Counted from the stretch's first letter, positions 11,101 through 21,054 are shown. The stretch: 64,000 nt of DNA from Arsenophonus melophagi (GCA_032378655.1 JAVYJS010000001.1:1-64000); one strand, 5' to 3'. Program-made: numbers and translations. The notes: a model not told the origin generated them from the letters alone.

Positions 11101-12413
11101 ATAACTACTTAGTTATCACATCTCGTAATACAGAATTATGTGTAGTAGATGAATTTGGGCGAACAAAAGAAAGCTATAAAGTTCCTTATGGTGCACACCT
11201 CAATAAGGGTTGTGGTGACGCAGTTAATGGTGGTGAAACTGTTGCAAATTGGGATCCGCATACTATGCCGGTTATCAGTGAAGTTTCAGGTATTATTCGT
11301 TTCCATGATATGGATGACGGACAATCTATTATGCGGCAGACTGATGAACTAACAGGATTATCATCCATTGTTGTACTTGATACAGCTGAACGTACTTCTA
11401 GTAGTAAGGATTTACGTCCAGCATTGCGTGTTATCGATCTACAAGGTAATGATGTATTAATTCCAGGTACAGATATGCCAGCGCAATATTTCTTACCTGG
11501 TAAAGCAATTGTTCAATTAGATGATGGCGTGAAAATTAATATTGGTGATACATTAGCCCGTATTCCACAAGAATCAGGTGGAACTAAGGATATTACTGGT
11601 GGTTTACCTCGGGTTGCAGATCTATTTGAAGCACGTCGGCCAAAAGAATCAGCTATTCTAGCTGAAATTAGTGGTATTATTTCTTTTGGTAAGGAAACTA
11701 AAGGTAAACGTCGACTAGTAATAACACCGATAGATGGTAGTGATGCATATGAAGAAATGATCCCTAAATGGCGCCAGCTTAATGTCTTTGAAGGTGAGCG
11801 AGTTGAGCGTGGTGATGTAATTTCTGATGGTCCGGAATCACCACATGATATCTTACGTTTACGTGGAGCACATGCTGTTGCTCTTTATATTACAAATGAA
11901 GTTCAAGCAGTTTATCGCTTACAAGGCGTTAAAATTAACGATAAACACATTGAAGTTATCGTTAGGCAGATGTTACGTAAGGTAACCATTATTCATGCCG
12001 GTAGCTCTGAATTCTTGGAAGGTGAACAAGTAGAGTACTCACGCGTTAAAGTAGCAAACCGAAAACTAGAAAAAGAAGGTAAAGTTCCCGCAACATTTAT
12101 TCGTGATTTACTAGGAATTACTAAAGCATCTTTGTCAACAGAATCTTTTATCTCAGCAGCGTCGTTCCAAGAAACAACACGAGTGCTTACTGAATCTGCA
12201 GTTTCTGGAAAATGCGATGAACTTCGTGGTTTAAAGGAAAATGTCATTGTAGGCCGTCTCATTCCTGCCGGTACAGGATATGCATATCATCAAGATCGGA
12301 TGCGTCGACGAAAGTTTGTTAAAGAACCAGTTGATTCATCACAAGTAAGTGCTGATGAGGCAACAGCAAATTTAGCTGAACTGTTAAATGCGGGTTTTGG
12401 TAAAAAAATATAA
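8193..12413 (+). CDS. rpoC: RNA polymerase beta-prime subunit
   Basis: This is the beta-prime subunit, which carries the catalytic magnesium site of RNA polymerase. It starts with GTG, as in E. coli, after an AGGAG element, and gives 1406 residues against 1407. The N-terminal zinc site (CLCGKYKRLKHRGVICEKC, from about residue 70), the NADFDGD active-site motif near 458-464, the trigger-loop region and the second zinc cysteine cluster (C-X6-C-X2-C after residue 885) are present. It ends the rpl-rpo block; a hairpin lies ten bases after the stop. Confidence 0.97.
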   Translation: MKDLLKFLKAQTKTEEFNAIKIALASPDMIRSWSFGEVKKPETINYRTFKPERDGLFCARIFGPVKDYECLCGKYKRLKHRGVICEKCGVEVTQTKVRRERMGHIELASPTAHIWFLKSLPSRIGLLLDMPLRDIERVLYFESYVVVEGGMTSLERGQILTEEQYLDALEEFGDEFDAKMGAEAIQFLLKNLDFEHECEVLREELNITHSETKRKKLTKRIKLLEAFIQSGNKAESMILNVLPVLPPDLRPLVPLDGGRFATSDLNDLYRRVINRNNRLKRLLDLVAPDIIVRNEKRMLQEAVDALLDNGRRGRAITGSNKRPLKSLADMIKGKQGRFRQNLLGKRVDYSGRSVITVGPYLRLHQCGLPKRMALELFKPFIYGKLELRGLATTIKSAKKIVEREEAVVWDILDEVIREHPVMLNRAPTLHRLGIQAFEPILIEGKAIQLHPLVCAAYNADFDGDQMAVHVPLTLEAQLEARALMMSTNNILSPASGEPIIVPSQDVVLGLYYMTRDCVNAKGEGVVLSGPQEAERVYRSGLASLHARVKVRITEEVRDGEGNLEIRTQLVNTTIGRAILWMIVPKGLPYSLVNQALGKKAISKMLNTCYRILGLKATVIFADQIMYTGFAYAARSGASVGIDDMVIPEKKASIIAEAESEVAEIQEQFQSGLVTAGERYNKVIDIWAAANERVAKAMMENLSTETVINREGKEEQQISFNNIFMMADSGARGSAAQIRQLAGMRGLMAKPDGSIIETPITANFREGLNVLQYFISTHGARKGLADTALKTANSGYLTRRLVDVAQDLVVTEDDCGTHDGILMTPVIEGGDVKEALRERVLGRVTAEDILIPGTSDILILRNTLLSEYWCDELESHSIDSVKVRSVVSCETNFGVCAKCYGRDLARGHIINKGEAVGVIAAQSIGEPGTQLTMRTFHIGGAASRAAAESSIQVRNKGNIKLLNAKFVKNSDNYLVITSRNTELCVVDEFGRTKESYKVPYGAHLNKGCGDAVNGGETVANWDPHTMPVISEVSGIIRFHDMDDGQSIMRQTDELTGLSSIVVLDTAERTSSSKDLRPALRVIDLQGNDVLIPGTDMPAQYFLPGKAIVQLDDGVKINIGDTLARIPQESGGTKDITGGLPRVADLFEARRPKESAILAEISGIISFGKETKGKRRLVITPIDGSDAYEEMIPKWRQLNVFEGERVERGDVISDGPESPHDILRLRGAHAVALYITNEVQAVYRLQGVKINDKHIEVIVRQMLRKVTIIHAGSSEFLEGEQVEYSRVKVANRKLEKEGKVPATFIRDLLGITKASLSTESFISAASFQETTRVLTESAVSGKCDELRGLKENVIVGRLIPAGTGYAYHQDRMRRRKFVKEPVDSSQVSADEATANLAELLNAGFGKKI

Positions 12414-12423
12414 TGAGTATTAT

Positions 12424-12444
12424 AGCCTTATTTTTAATAAGGCT
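12424..12444 (+). terminator. Hairpin after rpoC
   Basis: A 9-bp perfect stem (12424-12432 with 12436-12444, loop TTT) starts ten bases past the rpoC stop, where a terminator is expected. The tail is only moderately T-rich. Confidence 0.6.
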
Positions 12445-13559
12445 TTAGGTTTGGTAGTATAGTAGTTACGTTATAGATAACATAAAATTCATGTTAAGCT
12501 GCTATTTCTTACTTTTTCTTGTTTCCAGTGGACTCTTTGAGAGAGTCTTATCTTGAAATTAAGAGCAAATATTATGTTTAGTAGGGTTATGAACGTTAGT
12601 AAATATAGTATAACTTATATATAGTTAAGGAAATGGGATCTTAATGGATTTTACTTTATAAAAATCGATCGTGACTTTGGTATTATGATTTAGTACCTCT
12701 TATAGAGGTACTCGTTTATGATATAAAACGATATTATATTTTAATTGTATAATTAAAGATTCTTTAATACATAAATTGTATTAATAAAATAAAATCATAA
12801 TAAAACAACGAAAATACGTTAAAATACTTAATGATAATCAAGTATTATCCTCATTCATGGGTCAATGAAAACTTAAGTACTAATCAATAGTATTAACCAT
12901 TGATGAGATGATATATGTAAACTAGTAAATAAGCTGATTTTAGAATCAGCTTAAGTCTAGAAATAAAGTATTTTAATAAATTTTATTTATTTAACCACAC
13001 CTCTGTATTAAAGAGGTGCTAAGAATGCTTTTCTTCGGTAGCAGAAAAATTGCGTGAAACAAATATCCAAGCGAGAAGCTTTTAGAATGTAAAAGAGAAT
13101 GCAAAGGCAAAAGAAAAACATCTTGCTAGTTACTCATCAATGTATACCCCTATATATGAAGGGCCATCATCCATATCAGATCATCTATTAACTTCTTGAT
13201 AAAAATAAATGGTAGATTTAATGTGGATTGAGCAATGTAAATGGTTATCGTCGTGTCAAAAATTAAAATTTTTAAAAATCTAAAAATCAAGGTATTAGGA
13301 ATAGATAAAATTAAAGTGTTATTTTAACCAGCTATGAGTTACAGTTAACTAATAACTGATATTAAATTAATAATTAGTTAATATTATTAATTTATTAAAA
13401 CTTAATTCAATAAAATAAAAGTAATGTAAAATATTCGTTTCTTTGCTCATACTAGAGCTTTCCATGGACGGGAAAATATGATAAAATGCAAGTAATCTTA
13501 CTGAGCTATGTATTTCTTAAATAGCTTTATTTTTAACGCAAATGGTGAGGGTAATCATC
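12445..13559. other. Gene-free spacer rpoC-ybhL
   Basis: I see no open frame with homology in these 1.1 kb. The stretch holds small perfect hairpins, for example 9 bp at 12692-12712 and 10 bp at 12930-12953. In E. coli rpoC is followed by the thi genes; I could not recognise remnants of them here. Confidence 0.6.
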
Positions 13560-14270
13560 ATGGATCGCTTTAAACGTCAAAATAATTCGATCATCCAGCG
13601 TGCTGATATAGGTATTCAAGCTTATATGTCACAAGTATACGGCTGGATGATGGTAGGGTTGTTATTAACTGCGTTTGTTGCTTTGTATGCAATTAATAAT
13701 AGTAATATTACTATGTATCTAGCAACACATAGTTGGATATTGATAGGCCTCATTATTGCTGAATTTGCATTAGTAATTGGGTTATCAGTTTTATTGCCTA
13801 AATTGAGTGCTGAGCTAGCAACTACAATGTTTATGCTTTACTCGGCTCTGACAGGCCTAACGACTTCTATGGTATTAATTGCCTACACTGGAACATCTGT
13901 TGCCAGTACTTTCTTTATTGCTGCAGCTATGTTTGGTGCACTGAGTTTTTATGGATATACAATAAAATACGATTTAAGTAGCATTGGTAACTTTTTATTT
14001 ATGGCATTGATTGGGCTAATTATTGCCTCGTTAGTAAACATTTGGCTAAAAAGCTCTGGTTTAACATTCATGATCACCTATGTAGGTGTATTAATCTTTT
14101 CAGGGTTGGTTGCTTATGATACACAGAAGTTAAAAGACATGGGCAATCAAATGGATTCTTGTGATCAAGAAGGTATACGTAAATATGCTATCCTTGGAGC
14201 TTTAACACTCTATTTAGATTTTATTAACTTATTTTTTATAATGTTGCGTATTCTTGGAGATCGCCGTTAA
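13560..14270 (+). CDS. ybhL: YbhL, BAX inhibitor-1 family inner-membrane protein
   Basis: This is a multi-pass membrane protein of the Bax inhibitor-1/YccA superfamily whose exact role in enteric bacteria is not settled. I choose the ATG at 13560, preceded by GAGGG, giving 236 residues that begin MDRFKRQNNSIIQ as in E. coli YbhL (234). Seven hydrophobic segments are visible, from about residue 28 to the C-terminus. The family signature AYDTQKLK lies near 187-194, and the protein ends LDFINLFFIMLRILGDRR, very close to YbhL and unlike the paralogue YccA. It stands alone with its own terminator. Confidence 0.93.
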   Translation: MDRFKRQNNSIIQRADIGIQAYMSQVYGWMMVGLLLTAFVALYAINNSNITMYLATHSWILIGLIIAEFALVIGLSVLLPKLSAELATTMFMLYSALTGLTTSMVLIAYTGTSVASTFFIAAAMFGALSFYGYTIKYDLSSIGNFLFMALIGLIIASLVNIWLKSSGLTFMITYVGVLIFSGLVAYDTQKLKDMGNQMDSCDQEGIRKYAILGALTLYLDFINLFFIMLRILGDRR

Positions 14271-14283
14271 TTTAATTTTTTTT

Positions 14284-14345
14284 AGACATTAAACCAAGCT
14301 AAAATAAAATATTAGCTGGGTTTAATGTCTTATTTTATTCAGTAC
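14284..14345 (+). terminator. Terminator after ybhL
   Basis: Arms of 19 bp (14284-14302 and 14322-14340) pair with one mismatch around a 19-base AT loop and are followed by a T-rich tail. It starts 13 bases after the ybhL stop. Confidence 0.75.
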
Positions 14346-15282
14346 TTTTATACACTATTAACAATCATAGAATAATATTATTTTCATTTTTATTTTCTAA
14401 GTTTTCACTTATTCTTCATAATATACAAATATATACATTGTATGTATAACGTGATACAAAAATTTTATTGCAATATATGAATAAGCACTTTCAAAAAACA
14501 AAAACATCGATGATTGAACTAAATAAACAGTAAGTATAGAAAAAAAATCACGGGTTATGGTTTTAAGTCTATCAAAGCTCTCTCACAGAGCAGGAATAGC
14601 TCTTTGAGAGAGCTTTGATATTGCTTTCCAAAGCATACATGCGCAAAGCACATGGGCATTATATCTATCTCCTGAGAGATAGATATCATTAAGTGGTAAC
14701 AACATAATGTGAACAAAAGAAGTCCATGCAGTTAACTGCAATTACAGTCAGCAACTTCTTCTTTGTCAAAGACTTTAAGAAACAAAGATGCTCTTTGGAC
14801 ACGTATGTTTCTACTGAAACATACGTGTCCATTCTAGTTAATTGACTTTTAAATCTATTGAATGAGTACTATTCGCTAACTGAGCCATGGTATCTAATTG
14901 CAAACATTAGATAATACCACTGGTGGTGAAACCATCTAATTTGATTAAAAACCCTCAAAAGGCATTGATTAGAAAATAATTTCTAAGAAAAATAATTTTC
15001 AGCTCAAGAGAAGTAAGGTAATGAAACGCTTAGTGCAAATAAATCATCCGCCATAATTGAGGAGAATACTATAGAAGCTGCTGATAACATGTTAGCAATT
15101 TTCTTGATAAAAAAACGTTTAGCTGATACATATGTATTGAATAAACATGCAAAAAATAAAACCTCTTCACTGTTAATAAACAGTGAAGAGGTTCAAACTT
15201 AACATTATCAGCAACTATGATTAATAACATAAGATAATATCAATATTATTGCGGTAGATTTTTAAAAAATAGAGAGACAGTT
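14346..15282. other. Gene-free spacer ybhL-zipA, rich in inverted repeats
   Basis: No gene is recognisable. Four successive hairpins are: 22-bp arms with one mismatch (14570-14591 and 14599-14620); 11 bp (14661-14671 and 14676-14686); 15 bp perfect (14797-14811 and 14816-14830); 15 bp perfect (15160-15174 and 15179-15193). Their arm sequences are unrelated to one another. Confidence 0.7.
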
Positions 15283-16113
15283 ATGCAAGACGTGCATCTA
15301 ATATTAGTAGTCGTTTGTTCAATAGCTATAAGCATTATGCTTTTGCATAGCTTTTTTGTAAGCCGTAAAGAACGCTCGAAGCTCTTTCAAGATTGTCTTA
15401 TAAAACACCGTAAACAATCTAATCAAAATATGCCTAAGAGTAATGGTTCGCCAGTTTTTGGTAATAAATCTTCTGAGGTAAAGCAATCGGTATCTAAATT
15501 AATGTTTCAAAAGGAAAAAAAACGATCGGCATTATCAACTTTACATGCAATTAATAGTCAAGACAAGGAAATAGAACAATCTTTTTTAGCAGAAAGAGAC
15601 GTAATAAATAAGCAGGTTGTTGATCCATTTCAAGATACCAGCGTCAAGAATCAAAACTATAAGACATCAAATGTTGATATTAATAAAGTTGATATTAATA
15701 AAAAAGATCTTTTTGTTATTTTGCATGTTGCAGCTTTACAAGGTCAAGTTTTATGTGGTGATCTATTGCTACAAAGTCTTTTTCAATCTGGTTTTCAGTT
15801 TGGCGAAAATCAGATATTTCATCGTCATGTTGATCCTTCTGGATCTGGGCATATTTTATTTAGCTTAGCTAATATGATGAAACCAGGTTCGTTTGAACCG
15901 GAAACTATGTCTAATTTCACTACACCTGGAATTTCTATATTTATGATAGTGCCTTCTTTTGGCAATTCAGTCCAAAACTTTAAATTAATGCTACAAGCAG
16001 CGCAATGTATTGCAGCTGATGTTGGCGGCATTGTACTGGATGAGGATCGAAAAATGCTAACTTCAGAAATGATTGAAGTATATCATAGCCGTATTAGAAA
16101 TGCATGCACTTAA
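15283..16113 (+). CDS. zipA: ZipA, FtsZ-anchoring cell division protein
   Basis: ZipA tethers FtsZ polymers to the inner membrane early in septum formation. The N-terminal transmembrane helix (about 6-26) is followed by the SRKERSKLF basic flank as in E. coli. The linker (about 40-142) is shorter than in E. coli and is rich in K, N, S and Q, not proline, giving 276 residues in total against 328. The C-terminal FtsZ-binding domain (about 143-276) is well kept, with GDLLLQSLFQSGFQFG and PGSFEPETMSNF. A 15-bp in-frame tandem duplication (15673-15702) repeats VDINK in the linker. ligA follows, as in E. coli. Confidence 0.93.
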   Translation: MQDVHLILVVVCSIAISIMLLHSFFVSRKERSKLFQDCLIKHRKQSNQNMPKSNGSPVFGNKSSEVKQSVSKLMFQKEKKRSALSTLHAINSQDKEIEQSFLAERDVINKQVVDPFQDTSVKNQNYKTSNVDINKVDINKKDLFVILHVAALQGQVLCGDLLLQSLFQSGFQFGENQIFHRHVDPSGSGHILFSLANMMKPGSFEPETMSNFTTPGISIFMIVPSFGNSVQNFKLMLQAAQCIAADVGGIVLDEDRKMLTSEMIEVYHSRIRNACT

Positions 16114-16172
16114 CATGTGTTACTATGTGTAATGGATACAGAAATAGCAGGAGCATTGAGTTTTTAGTTACA

Positions 16173-16194
16173 TAGTGATTATGTAGTGATTATG
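16173..16194 (+). repeat. 11-bp tandem duplication across the ligA start
   Basis: The unit TAGTGATTATG occurs twice in direct succession (16173-16183 and 16184-16194). Each copy ends with an ATG, but the first ATG runs straight into TAG, so only the second can start ligA. The nearest purine-rich element (AGGAG at about 16149) is now far from the working ATG. Confidence 0.9.
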
Positions 16195-18213
16195 AACGAA
16201 CAAGAATATTATCTTTTGCAGCTTAAACAGCAATTACGGCGTCATGAATACCTTTATCATGTATTAGATTCACCTGAAATATCTGATGCAGAATATGATC
16301 AAATGATGCAACAATTACAAAAAATAGAGGATGAGCATCCAGAATGGATCACAGAAGACTCACCAACACAAAGAGTTGGTTGTGCACCATCAATGGCTTT
16401 TGAACAAGTGTATCATGAAATACCTATGCTGTCTCTGGATAATATCTTTGATGAAGATAGTTATTTAACGTTTGATAAACGTGTGCGTAATCGTTTAAAA
16501 AATAATACTCAGTTAACATTTTGTTGTGAGCTTAAATTAGATGGTGTGGCGGTCAGCTTATTATATAAGCATGGTAAGTTGGTGCAAGCCTCTACAAGAG
16601 GCGACGGTAAAATCGGTGAAAATATTACTGCAAATATTCGTACAATACAAGCAATCCCTTTGCATTTATCTGGTAATAATATTCCTGCGCGTATTGAAAT
16701 TCGTGGTGAAGTTTTTATGACCCATCAAAATTTTAACAAGCTAAATGCAGAAGCTCAGCTTGATGAGGGTAAAATTTTTGTCAATCCACGTAATGCTGCT
16801 GCAGGCTCATTACGTCAGCTTGATTCCAGGATTACTGCTAAAAGATCATTGTCCTTTTTCTGTTATGGTTTTGGGCTTCTTTCATGCGATCAATTACCTG
16901 ATAGTCACTATCAGTGTCTTATGCAGTTTAAAAAATGGGGATTACCTGTTAGTGATAACATAGTGCTTTGCAAAAATAGTGAGCAAGTGTTATTTTATTA
17001 TCATCAGATTGAGCGCGCGCGTTTAAATTTAGGATTTGATATCGATGGCATTGTTGTGAAAGTAGATTCATTACCATTGCAAGAACAGCTTGGCTTTCTT
17101 TTCCGCGCTCCACGTTGGGCGACAGCATTTAAATTTCCTGCACAAGAACAGATTACTTTATTACATGATGTTGAATTTCAGGTTGGTCGAACAGGCGTTA
17201 TTACGCCGGTTGCTCGATTAAAGCCTGTACAAATTGGTGGTGTTACAGTAAGTAATGCCACGTTACACAATGCTGATGAAATAAAACGATTGGACATACA
17301 TACTGGGGATACTGTTGTTATTCGTAGAGCTGGGGATGTAATCCCAAAAATTGTTCGTGTATGCATTGATCGTCGTTCTAGTGATAGCCAAGCAATTAGG
17401 ATTCCTATTCAATGCCCTATTTGCGGGTCAGCTATTCAGATTATTAAAGGTGAAGTGACAATTCGTTGTACTGGTGGTTTAATGTGTTCAGCACAACGGA
17501 AAGGTGCTGTAAAACATTTTGTTTCTCGACGAGCAATGGATATTAAGGGAATGGGTGATAAGATCATTGCTCAATTGGTTGATAAAGAATATGTAACAAC
17601 AGCAGCTGATCTATACCGTTTAACTCTAGATATTTTAATTAGATTAAATCATATAAACAGAAAGTCCGCACAAAACTTAATTCATGCAATTCATAAATCC
17701 AAAAAAACTACATTAGCTCGTTTTATTTATGCGTTGGGTATTCGTGAGGTTGGCGAAGCAACGGCAAGCAATTTAGCAACTTATTATACTACGTTAATGG
17801 CTTTTATGGCTGCAGATATAGAGTCTCTACAAAGAGTTCCATATGTTGGAGAAACTATAGCTCAACATATTATTCATTTTTTTCAAAAGAAAAATAACCT
17901 AGATATTATTAATCAATTAGTAAATGAAATTTGTATTAGCTTCCCACTTATACCAGTGCAAAACACGGGAAACATATTTAGTAATAAAACGATAGTTGTA
18001 AGTGGTAGATTAAATCGTTTAACACGTGATGAGCTAAGAGCTAAATTAATATTACTTGGTGCAAAAGTAGCTAACATGGTTTCTAAAAAAACAGATCTAT
18101 TGATTGCAGGTACATCTGCTGGATCTAAATTTACTCAAGCACATGCGTTAGGGATAAAAATTCTGTATGAAGATGAACTCTTAAAGTTACTAAAAGATCA
18201 TAGTATTGTATGA
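16192..18213 (+). CDS. ligA: NAD-dependent DNA ligase LigA
   Basis: LigA seals nicks using NAD, joining Okazaki fragments and completing repair. With the ATG at 16192 the product has 673 residues (E. coli 671). The adenylation lysine is K115 in the CCELKLDG motif. The HEYLYHVLDSPEI segment of domain Ia, the C4 zinc finger (CPICGSA to CTGGLMC), the helix-hairpin-helix region and a C-terminal BRCT domain (about 597-673) are all present. A GTG six bases upstream is a weaker alternative start. It lies 78 bases after zipA, as in E. coli. The start is embedded in an 11-bp duplication that separates it from any good Shine-Dalgarno element. Confidence 0.95.
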   Translation: MNEQEYYLLQLKQQLRRHEYLYHVLDSPEISDAEYDQMMQQLQKIEDEHPEWITEDSPTQRVGCAPSMAFEQVYHEIPMLSLDNIFDEDSYLTFDKRVRNRLKNNTQLTFCCELKLDGVAVSLLYKHGKLVQASTRGDGKIGENITANIRTIQAIPLHLSGNNIPARIEIRGEVFMTHQNFNKLNAEAQLDEGKIFVNPRNAAAGSLRQLDSRITAKRSLSFFCYGFGLLSCDQLPDSHYQCLMQFKKWGLPVSDNIVLCKNSEQVLFYYHQIERARLNLGFDIDGIVVKVDSLPLQEQLGFLFRAPRWATAFKFPAQEQITLLHDVEFQVGRTGVITPVARLKPVQIGGVTVSNATLHNADEIKRLDIHTGDTVVIRRAGDVIPKIVRVCIDRRSSDSQAIRIPIQCPICGSAIQIIKGEVTIRCTGGLMCSAQRKGAVKHFVSRRAMDIKGMGDKIIAQLVDKEYVTTAADLYRLTLDILIRLNHINRKSAQNLIHAIHKSKKTTLARFIYALGIREVGEATASNLATYYTTLMAFMAADIESLQRVPYVGETIAQHIIHFFQKKNNLDIINQLVNEICISFPLIPVQNTGNIFSNKTIVVSGRLNRLTRDELRAKLILLGAKVANMVSKKTDLLIAGTSAGSKFTQAHALGIKILYEDELLKLLKDHSIV

Positions 18214-18922
18214 TTTTTTATAGTAATTTACTAAAAATTCTAAGTTATTTTATGTTCTTTTCAACAATTTTGTTAATAAATTTATTTTAACTAGTATTGC
18301 AATCTTGCCAGTATTCATATTCTTTCATTTTAAATTATATAGTTTATTTAACCAATGTTAACTTGCTCTTCTCTTTTGGAAGCATAGCTAAGATTAGGAT
18401 TTACTTTTAGAATTGCTAATTTTATTACCTATGAATTGCTCCAAAAGCAAAAAATTGATTTTATATTTGTCAGTAGAATGTGTGCGAATCTTAGCACTAT
18501 ATTTTAGGTGTATTTAAGTATATCGCATTATTAAATTTGATAAATTCAAAGGCTTTTTATTAAAAACTAATATATTCACTCGTATACATTCTATGAATAG
18601 AATGTATACATTTTCTATGTTGAAGGAAACATGTTATTGATATCACTTATATATGATATATTAATTCTACGTACGTAATTGGTAATTTAACCGAATGCAT
18701 ATCCCTATATCCCGTAATAAGGGATATTCTAGTCGTATATATTACGAAAGGCTTCAAGTTGTTTTTTTTATTGTTTAATTCATGTTAAGTACTAAGCATT
18801 AATACCGCTTTCTAATGTAAAGAAAGGTCTTAATTCTTAAGAGAAGGAATATAAGCAACATTATTTCATTTAATCAAAAACTACAACTCTTACTTCTTGG
18901 ATAAGAAGTTATAAGACCTGTT
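18214..18922. other. Gene-free spacer after ligA
   Basis: No gene or recognisable remnant is seen. A perfect 12-bp hairpin lies at 18582-18609, plus smaller ones around 18715-18733. Confidence 0.6.
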
Positions 18923-18952
18923 AAATCTAGCTAATTCTAATTAGCTAGATTT
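18923..18952 (-). terminator. Hairpin downstream of tRNA-Ala
   Basis: Perfect 14-bp arms (18923-18936 and 18939-18952) start five bases past the CCA end of the tRNA gene in its direction of transcription. The tail is not T-rich. Confidence 0.6.
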
Positions 18953-18957
18953 CAATG

Positions 18958-19033
<76 letters not shown>

Positions 19034-19216
19034 ATATCTTACGTTCCATTATAAGAGTGTATGATATTACAAATATGATATGCAAAACTAAATATTGTTT
19101 TCAACATGATTCATTCAATAGTATTCAAATGTTAAAATAGTTATGCAGTCTTATGTAAAGAAGAAGACACAATATATATTATATTTATATATAATATATC
19201 TATAAGCTTAATATCA

Positions 19217-20638
19217 TTAAGCAGACATGTTTTGGTGTTCGTTAATGTACATCAAAGCTTTATCAATACGTTGCAATGAACGATTTTTACCAATAGCATG
19301 CACAGTAGCATCAATAGGGGGAGATGTAGATGTCCCAGTAACGGCGACTCTAAGAGGCATAGCAACTTTTCCAATCTCCATTTCCAGTTCTGTCGCCGTT
19401 GATCTGATTGCCTGATGGACATTGTCACATGTCCAATAATTAACCATTGCTAATTTTTCCTGTACCATTTCTAATGGTAACCTTGCTATCGCACATAAAT
19501 ATTTTTTAGCAGATCTGTCATCAAATTCAGCAAAACTCTGATAGAAATATCGACATGAAGTAGCTATTTCTTTTAAGGTTTTACAGCGCGTACCGAGAAG
19601 TTTGATTAAGTCTGTTAAACTTGGTCCCATTTGAATATCAATACCTTGATGCTCAATATGCCAAGCTAAATGCGCAGCAACATATTCAGCAGGTAATGAG
19701 TTGATATAATAATGATTTAACCACAATAATTTATCAGCATTAAAAGTACTAGCCGATTTGCTAATTGTATCTAAAGAAAAATAACGAATAATTTCATCAC
19801 GGCTAAAAATTTCCTGATCTCCATAAGACCATCCAAGACGTACTAAATAGTTTAATAAGGCTTCTGGTAGATAACCTTCATCGCGGTATTGCATGACACT
19901 GACAGCCCCATTACGTTTAGATAATTTCTTGCCATCAGTACCTAAGATCACTGAAACATGCGCATATACCGGTATTGGGGCGCCAAGTGCTTTTAATATA
20001 TTAATTTGTCTTGGAGTATTATTAATATGATCTTCACCACGGAATACATGGGTGATTTTCATATCCCAATCATCAATAACAACACAAAAATTATAAGTAG
20101 GCGAGCCATCAGTACGACATATGATAAGATCATCTAGCTCAATATTACTAAATTCAATTGGACCACGGATTTTGTCTTCAAAAATTACTACTCCATCGAT
20201 AGGATTACGAAATCGTACTACGTGCGATTCATTCGGAGTATGATTATGAGAATAATAACGGCAGCGACCATCATAGCGAGGCTTTTCACCTCTAGCTATT
20301 TGTTCTTTACGTAAATTTTCTAACCGAGTTTTAGAACAGTAACAGCGATAAGCCGTACCGGCATTAAGCATTTGATTGATAACGAAATGATAACGGCTGA
20401 AACGTTTTGTTTGATAATAAGGGCCTTCATCCCAATTTAAACGCAACCAGTTCATTCCATCTATTATCGTTCCAATGGCTTCTTGTGTAGAGCGCTCCAT
20501 ATCGGTGTCTTCAATACGCAAGACAAATTTTCCGTTATTTTGTCTGCTATAAAGCCAGGAATATAATGCGGTACGAGCTCCGCCAACATGAAGATGACCA
20601 GTTGGACTGGGAGCAAAGCGGGTTTTTATTTTATTCAT
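19217..20638 (-). CDS. gltX: Glutamyl-tRNA synthetase
   Basis: GltX charges tRNA-Glu, supplying translation and the C5 pathway to heme. I choose the ATG at 20638, which gives 473 residues starting MNKIKTRFAPSPTG (E. coli 471); an ATG four codons upstream at 20650 is possible. The class I signatures are intact: GHLHVGG (HIGH-type) near the N-terminus and KLSKRNGA (KMSKS-type) near 237-244. Zinc-site CYCSKTRLE and CRYYS residues are present. The C-terminal anticodon-binding domain is complete. A 19-bp perfect hairpin lies 45 bases upstream of the start. The tRNA-Ala and tRNA-Val/Lys genes flank it as in E. coli. Confidence 0.96.
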   Translation of the reverse strand: MNKIKTRFAPSPTGHLHVGGARTALYSWLYSRQNNGKFVLRIEDTDMERSTQEAIGTIIDGMNWLRLNWDEGPYYQTKRFSRYHFVINQMLNAGTAYRCYCSKTRLENLRKEQIARGEKPRYDGRCRYYSHNHTPNESHVVRFRNPIDGVVIFEDKIRGPIEFSNIELDDLIICRTDGSPTYNFCVVIDDWDMKITHVFRGEDHINNTPRQINILKALGAPIPVYAHVSVILGTDGKKLSKRNGAVSVMQYRDEGYLPEALLNYLVRLGWSYGDQEIFSRDEIIRYFSLDTISKSASTFNADKLLWLNHYYINSLPAEYVAAHLAWHIEHQGIDIQMGPSLTDLIKLLGTRCKTLKEIATSCRYFYQSFAEFDDRSAKKYLCAIARLPLEMVQEKLAMVNYWTCDNVHQAIRSTATELEMEIGKVAMPLRVAVTGTSTSPPIDATVHAIGKNRSLQRIDKALMYINEHQNMSA

Positions 20639-20682
20639 TATTTCATTCATTAGGATTGCTTTAATGACCTTTTATATCGAAT

Positions 20683-20725
20683 ATACCATAATAATCAGTA
20701 ATAAATTTACTGATTATTATGGTAT
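20683..20725. repeat. Perfect 19-bp inverted repeat upstream of gltX
   Basis: Arms 20683-20701 and 20707-20725, loop TAAAT. It lies between the divergent gltX and tRNA-Val genes, so it follows no intact transcription unit. Confidence 0.9.
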
Positions 20726-20826
20726 CACTGTAACTTCATTCCTCAATACTGTTGGCACGCTATTTATACTTTTTCTTCCGAATACGAAAAGTAAAAGAAT
20801 GGACTTAAGTCTGATAAGATCAAATT

Positions 20827-20885
20827 GCAATAAGCTTGAATAAATATTATTTACAACAAAAATAATATTTATTCAAGCTTATTGC
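20827..20885. repeat. Perfect 26-bp inverted repeat
   Basis: Arms 20827-20852 and 20860-20885, loop of seven bases. One of the longest in the window. It is also inside the divergent gltX/tRNA-Val region, 44 bases before the tRNA promoter. Confidence 0.9.
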
Positions 20886-20928
20886 TCTTCTTTATAAAGA
20901 ATGGATTTTTTCCTTTTTAAAAAAAACG

Positions 20929-20956
20929 TTGACTCATGCACAGGTATCCATATAAT
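20929..20956 (+). promoter_or_regulatory. Promoter of tRNA-Val/tRNA-Lys
   Basis: TTGACT (20929-20934) and a perfect TATAAT (20951-20956) are separated by 16 bases, with the tRNA beginning 23 bases after the -10. This is a strong sigma-70 promoter at the position of the E. coli valU operon promoter. Confidence 0.85.
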
Positions 20957-20978
20957 GCATTTCCATTAGGATGTAGAG

Positions 20979-21054
20979 GGGCGATTAGCTCAGTTGGTAG
21001 AGCACCTCCCTTACAAGGAGGGGGTCATCAGTTCGAATCTGGTATCGCTCACCA
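20979..21054 (+). tRNA. tRNA-Val (TAC anticodon)
   Basis: A 76-base cloverleaf with anticodon TAC and encoded CCA. E. coli has three copies here (valU, valX, valY); this window keeps one. Confidence 0.97.
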
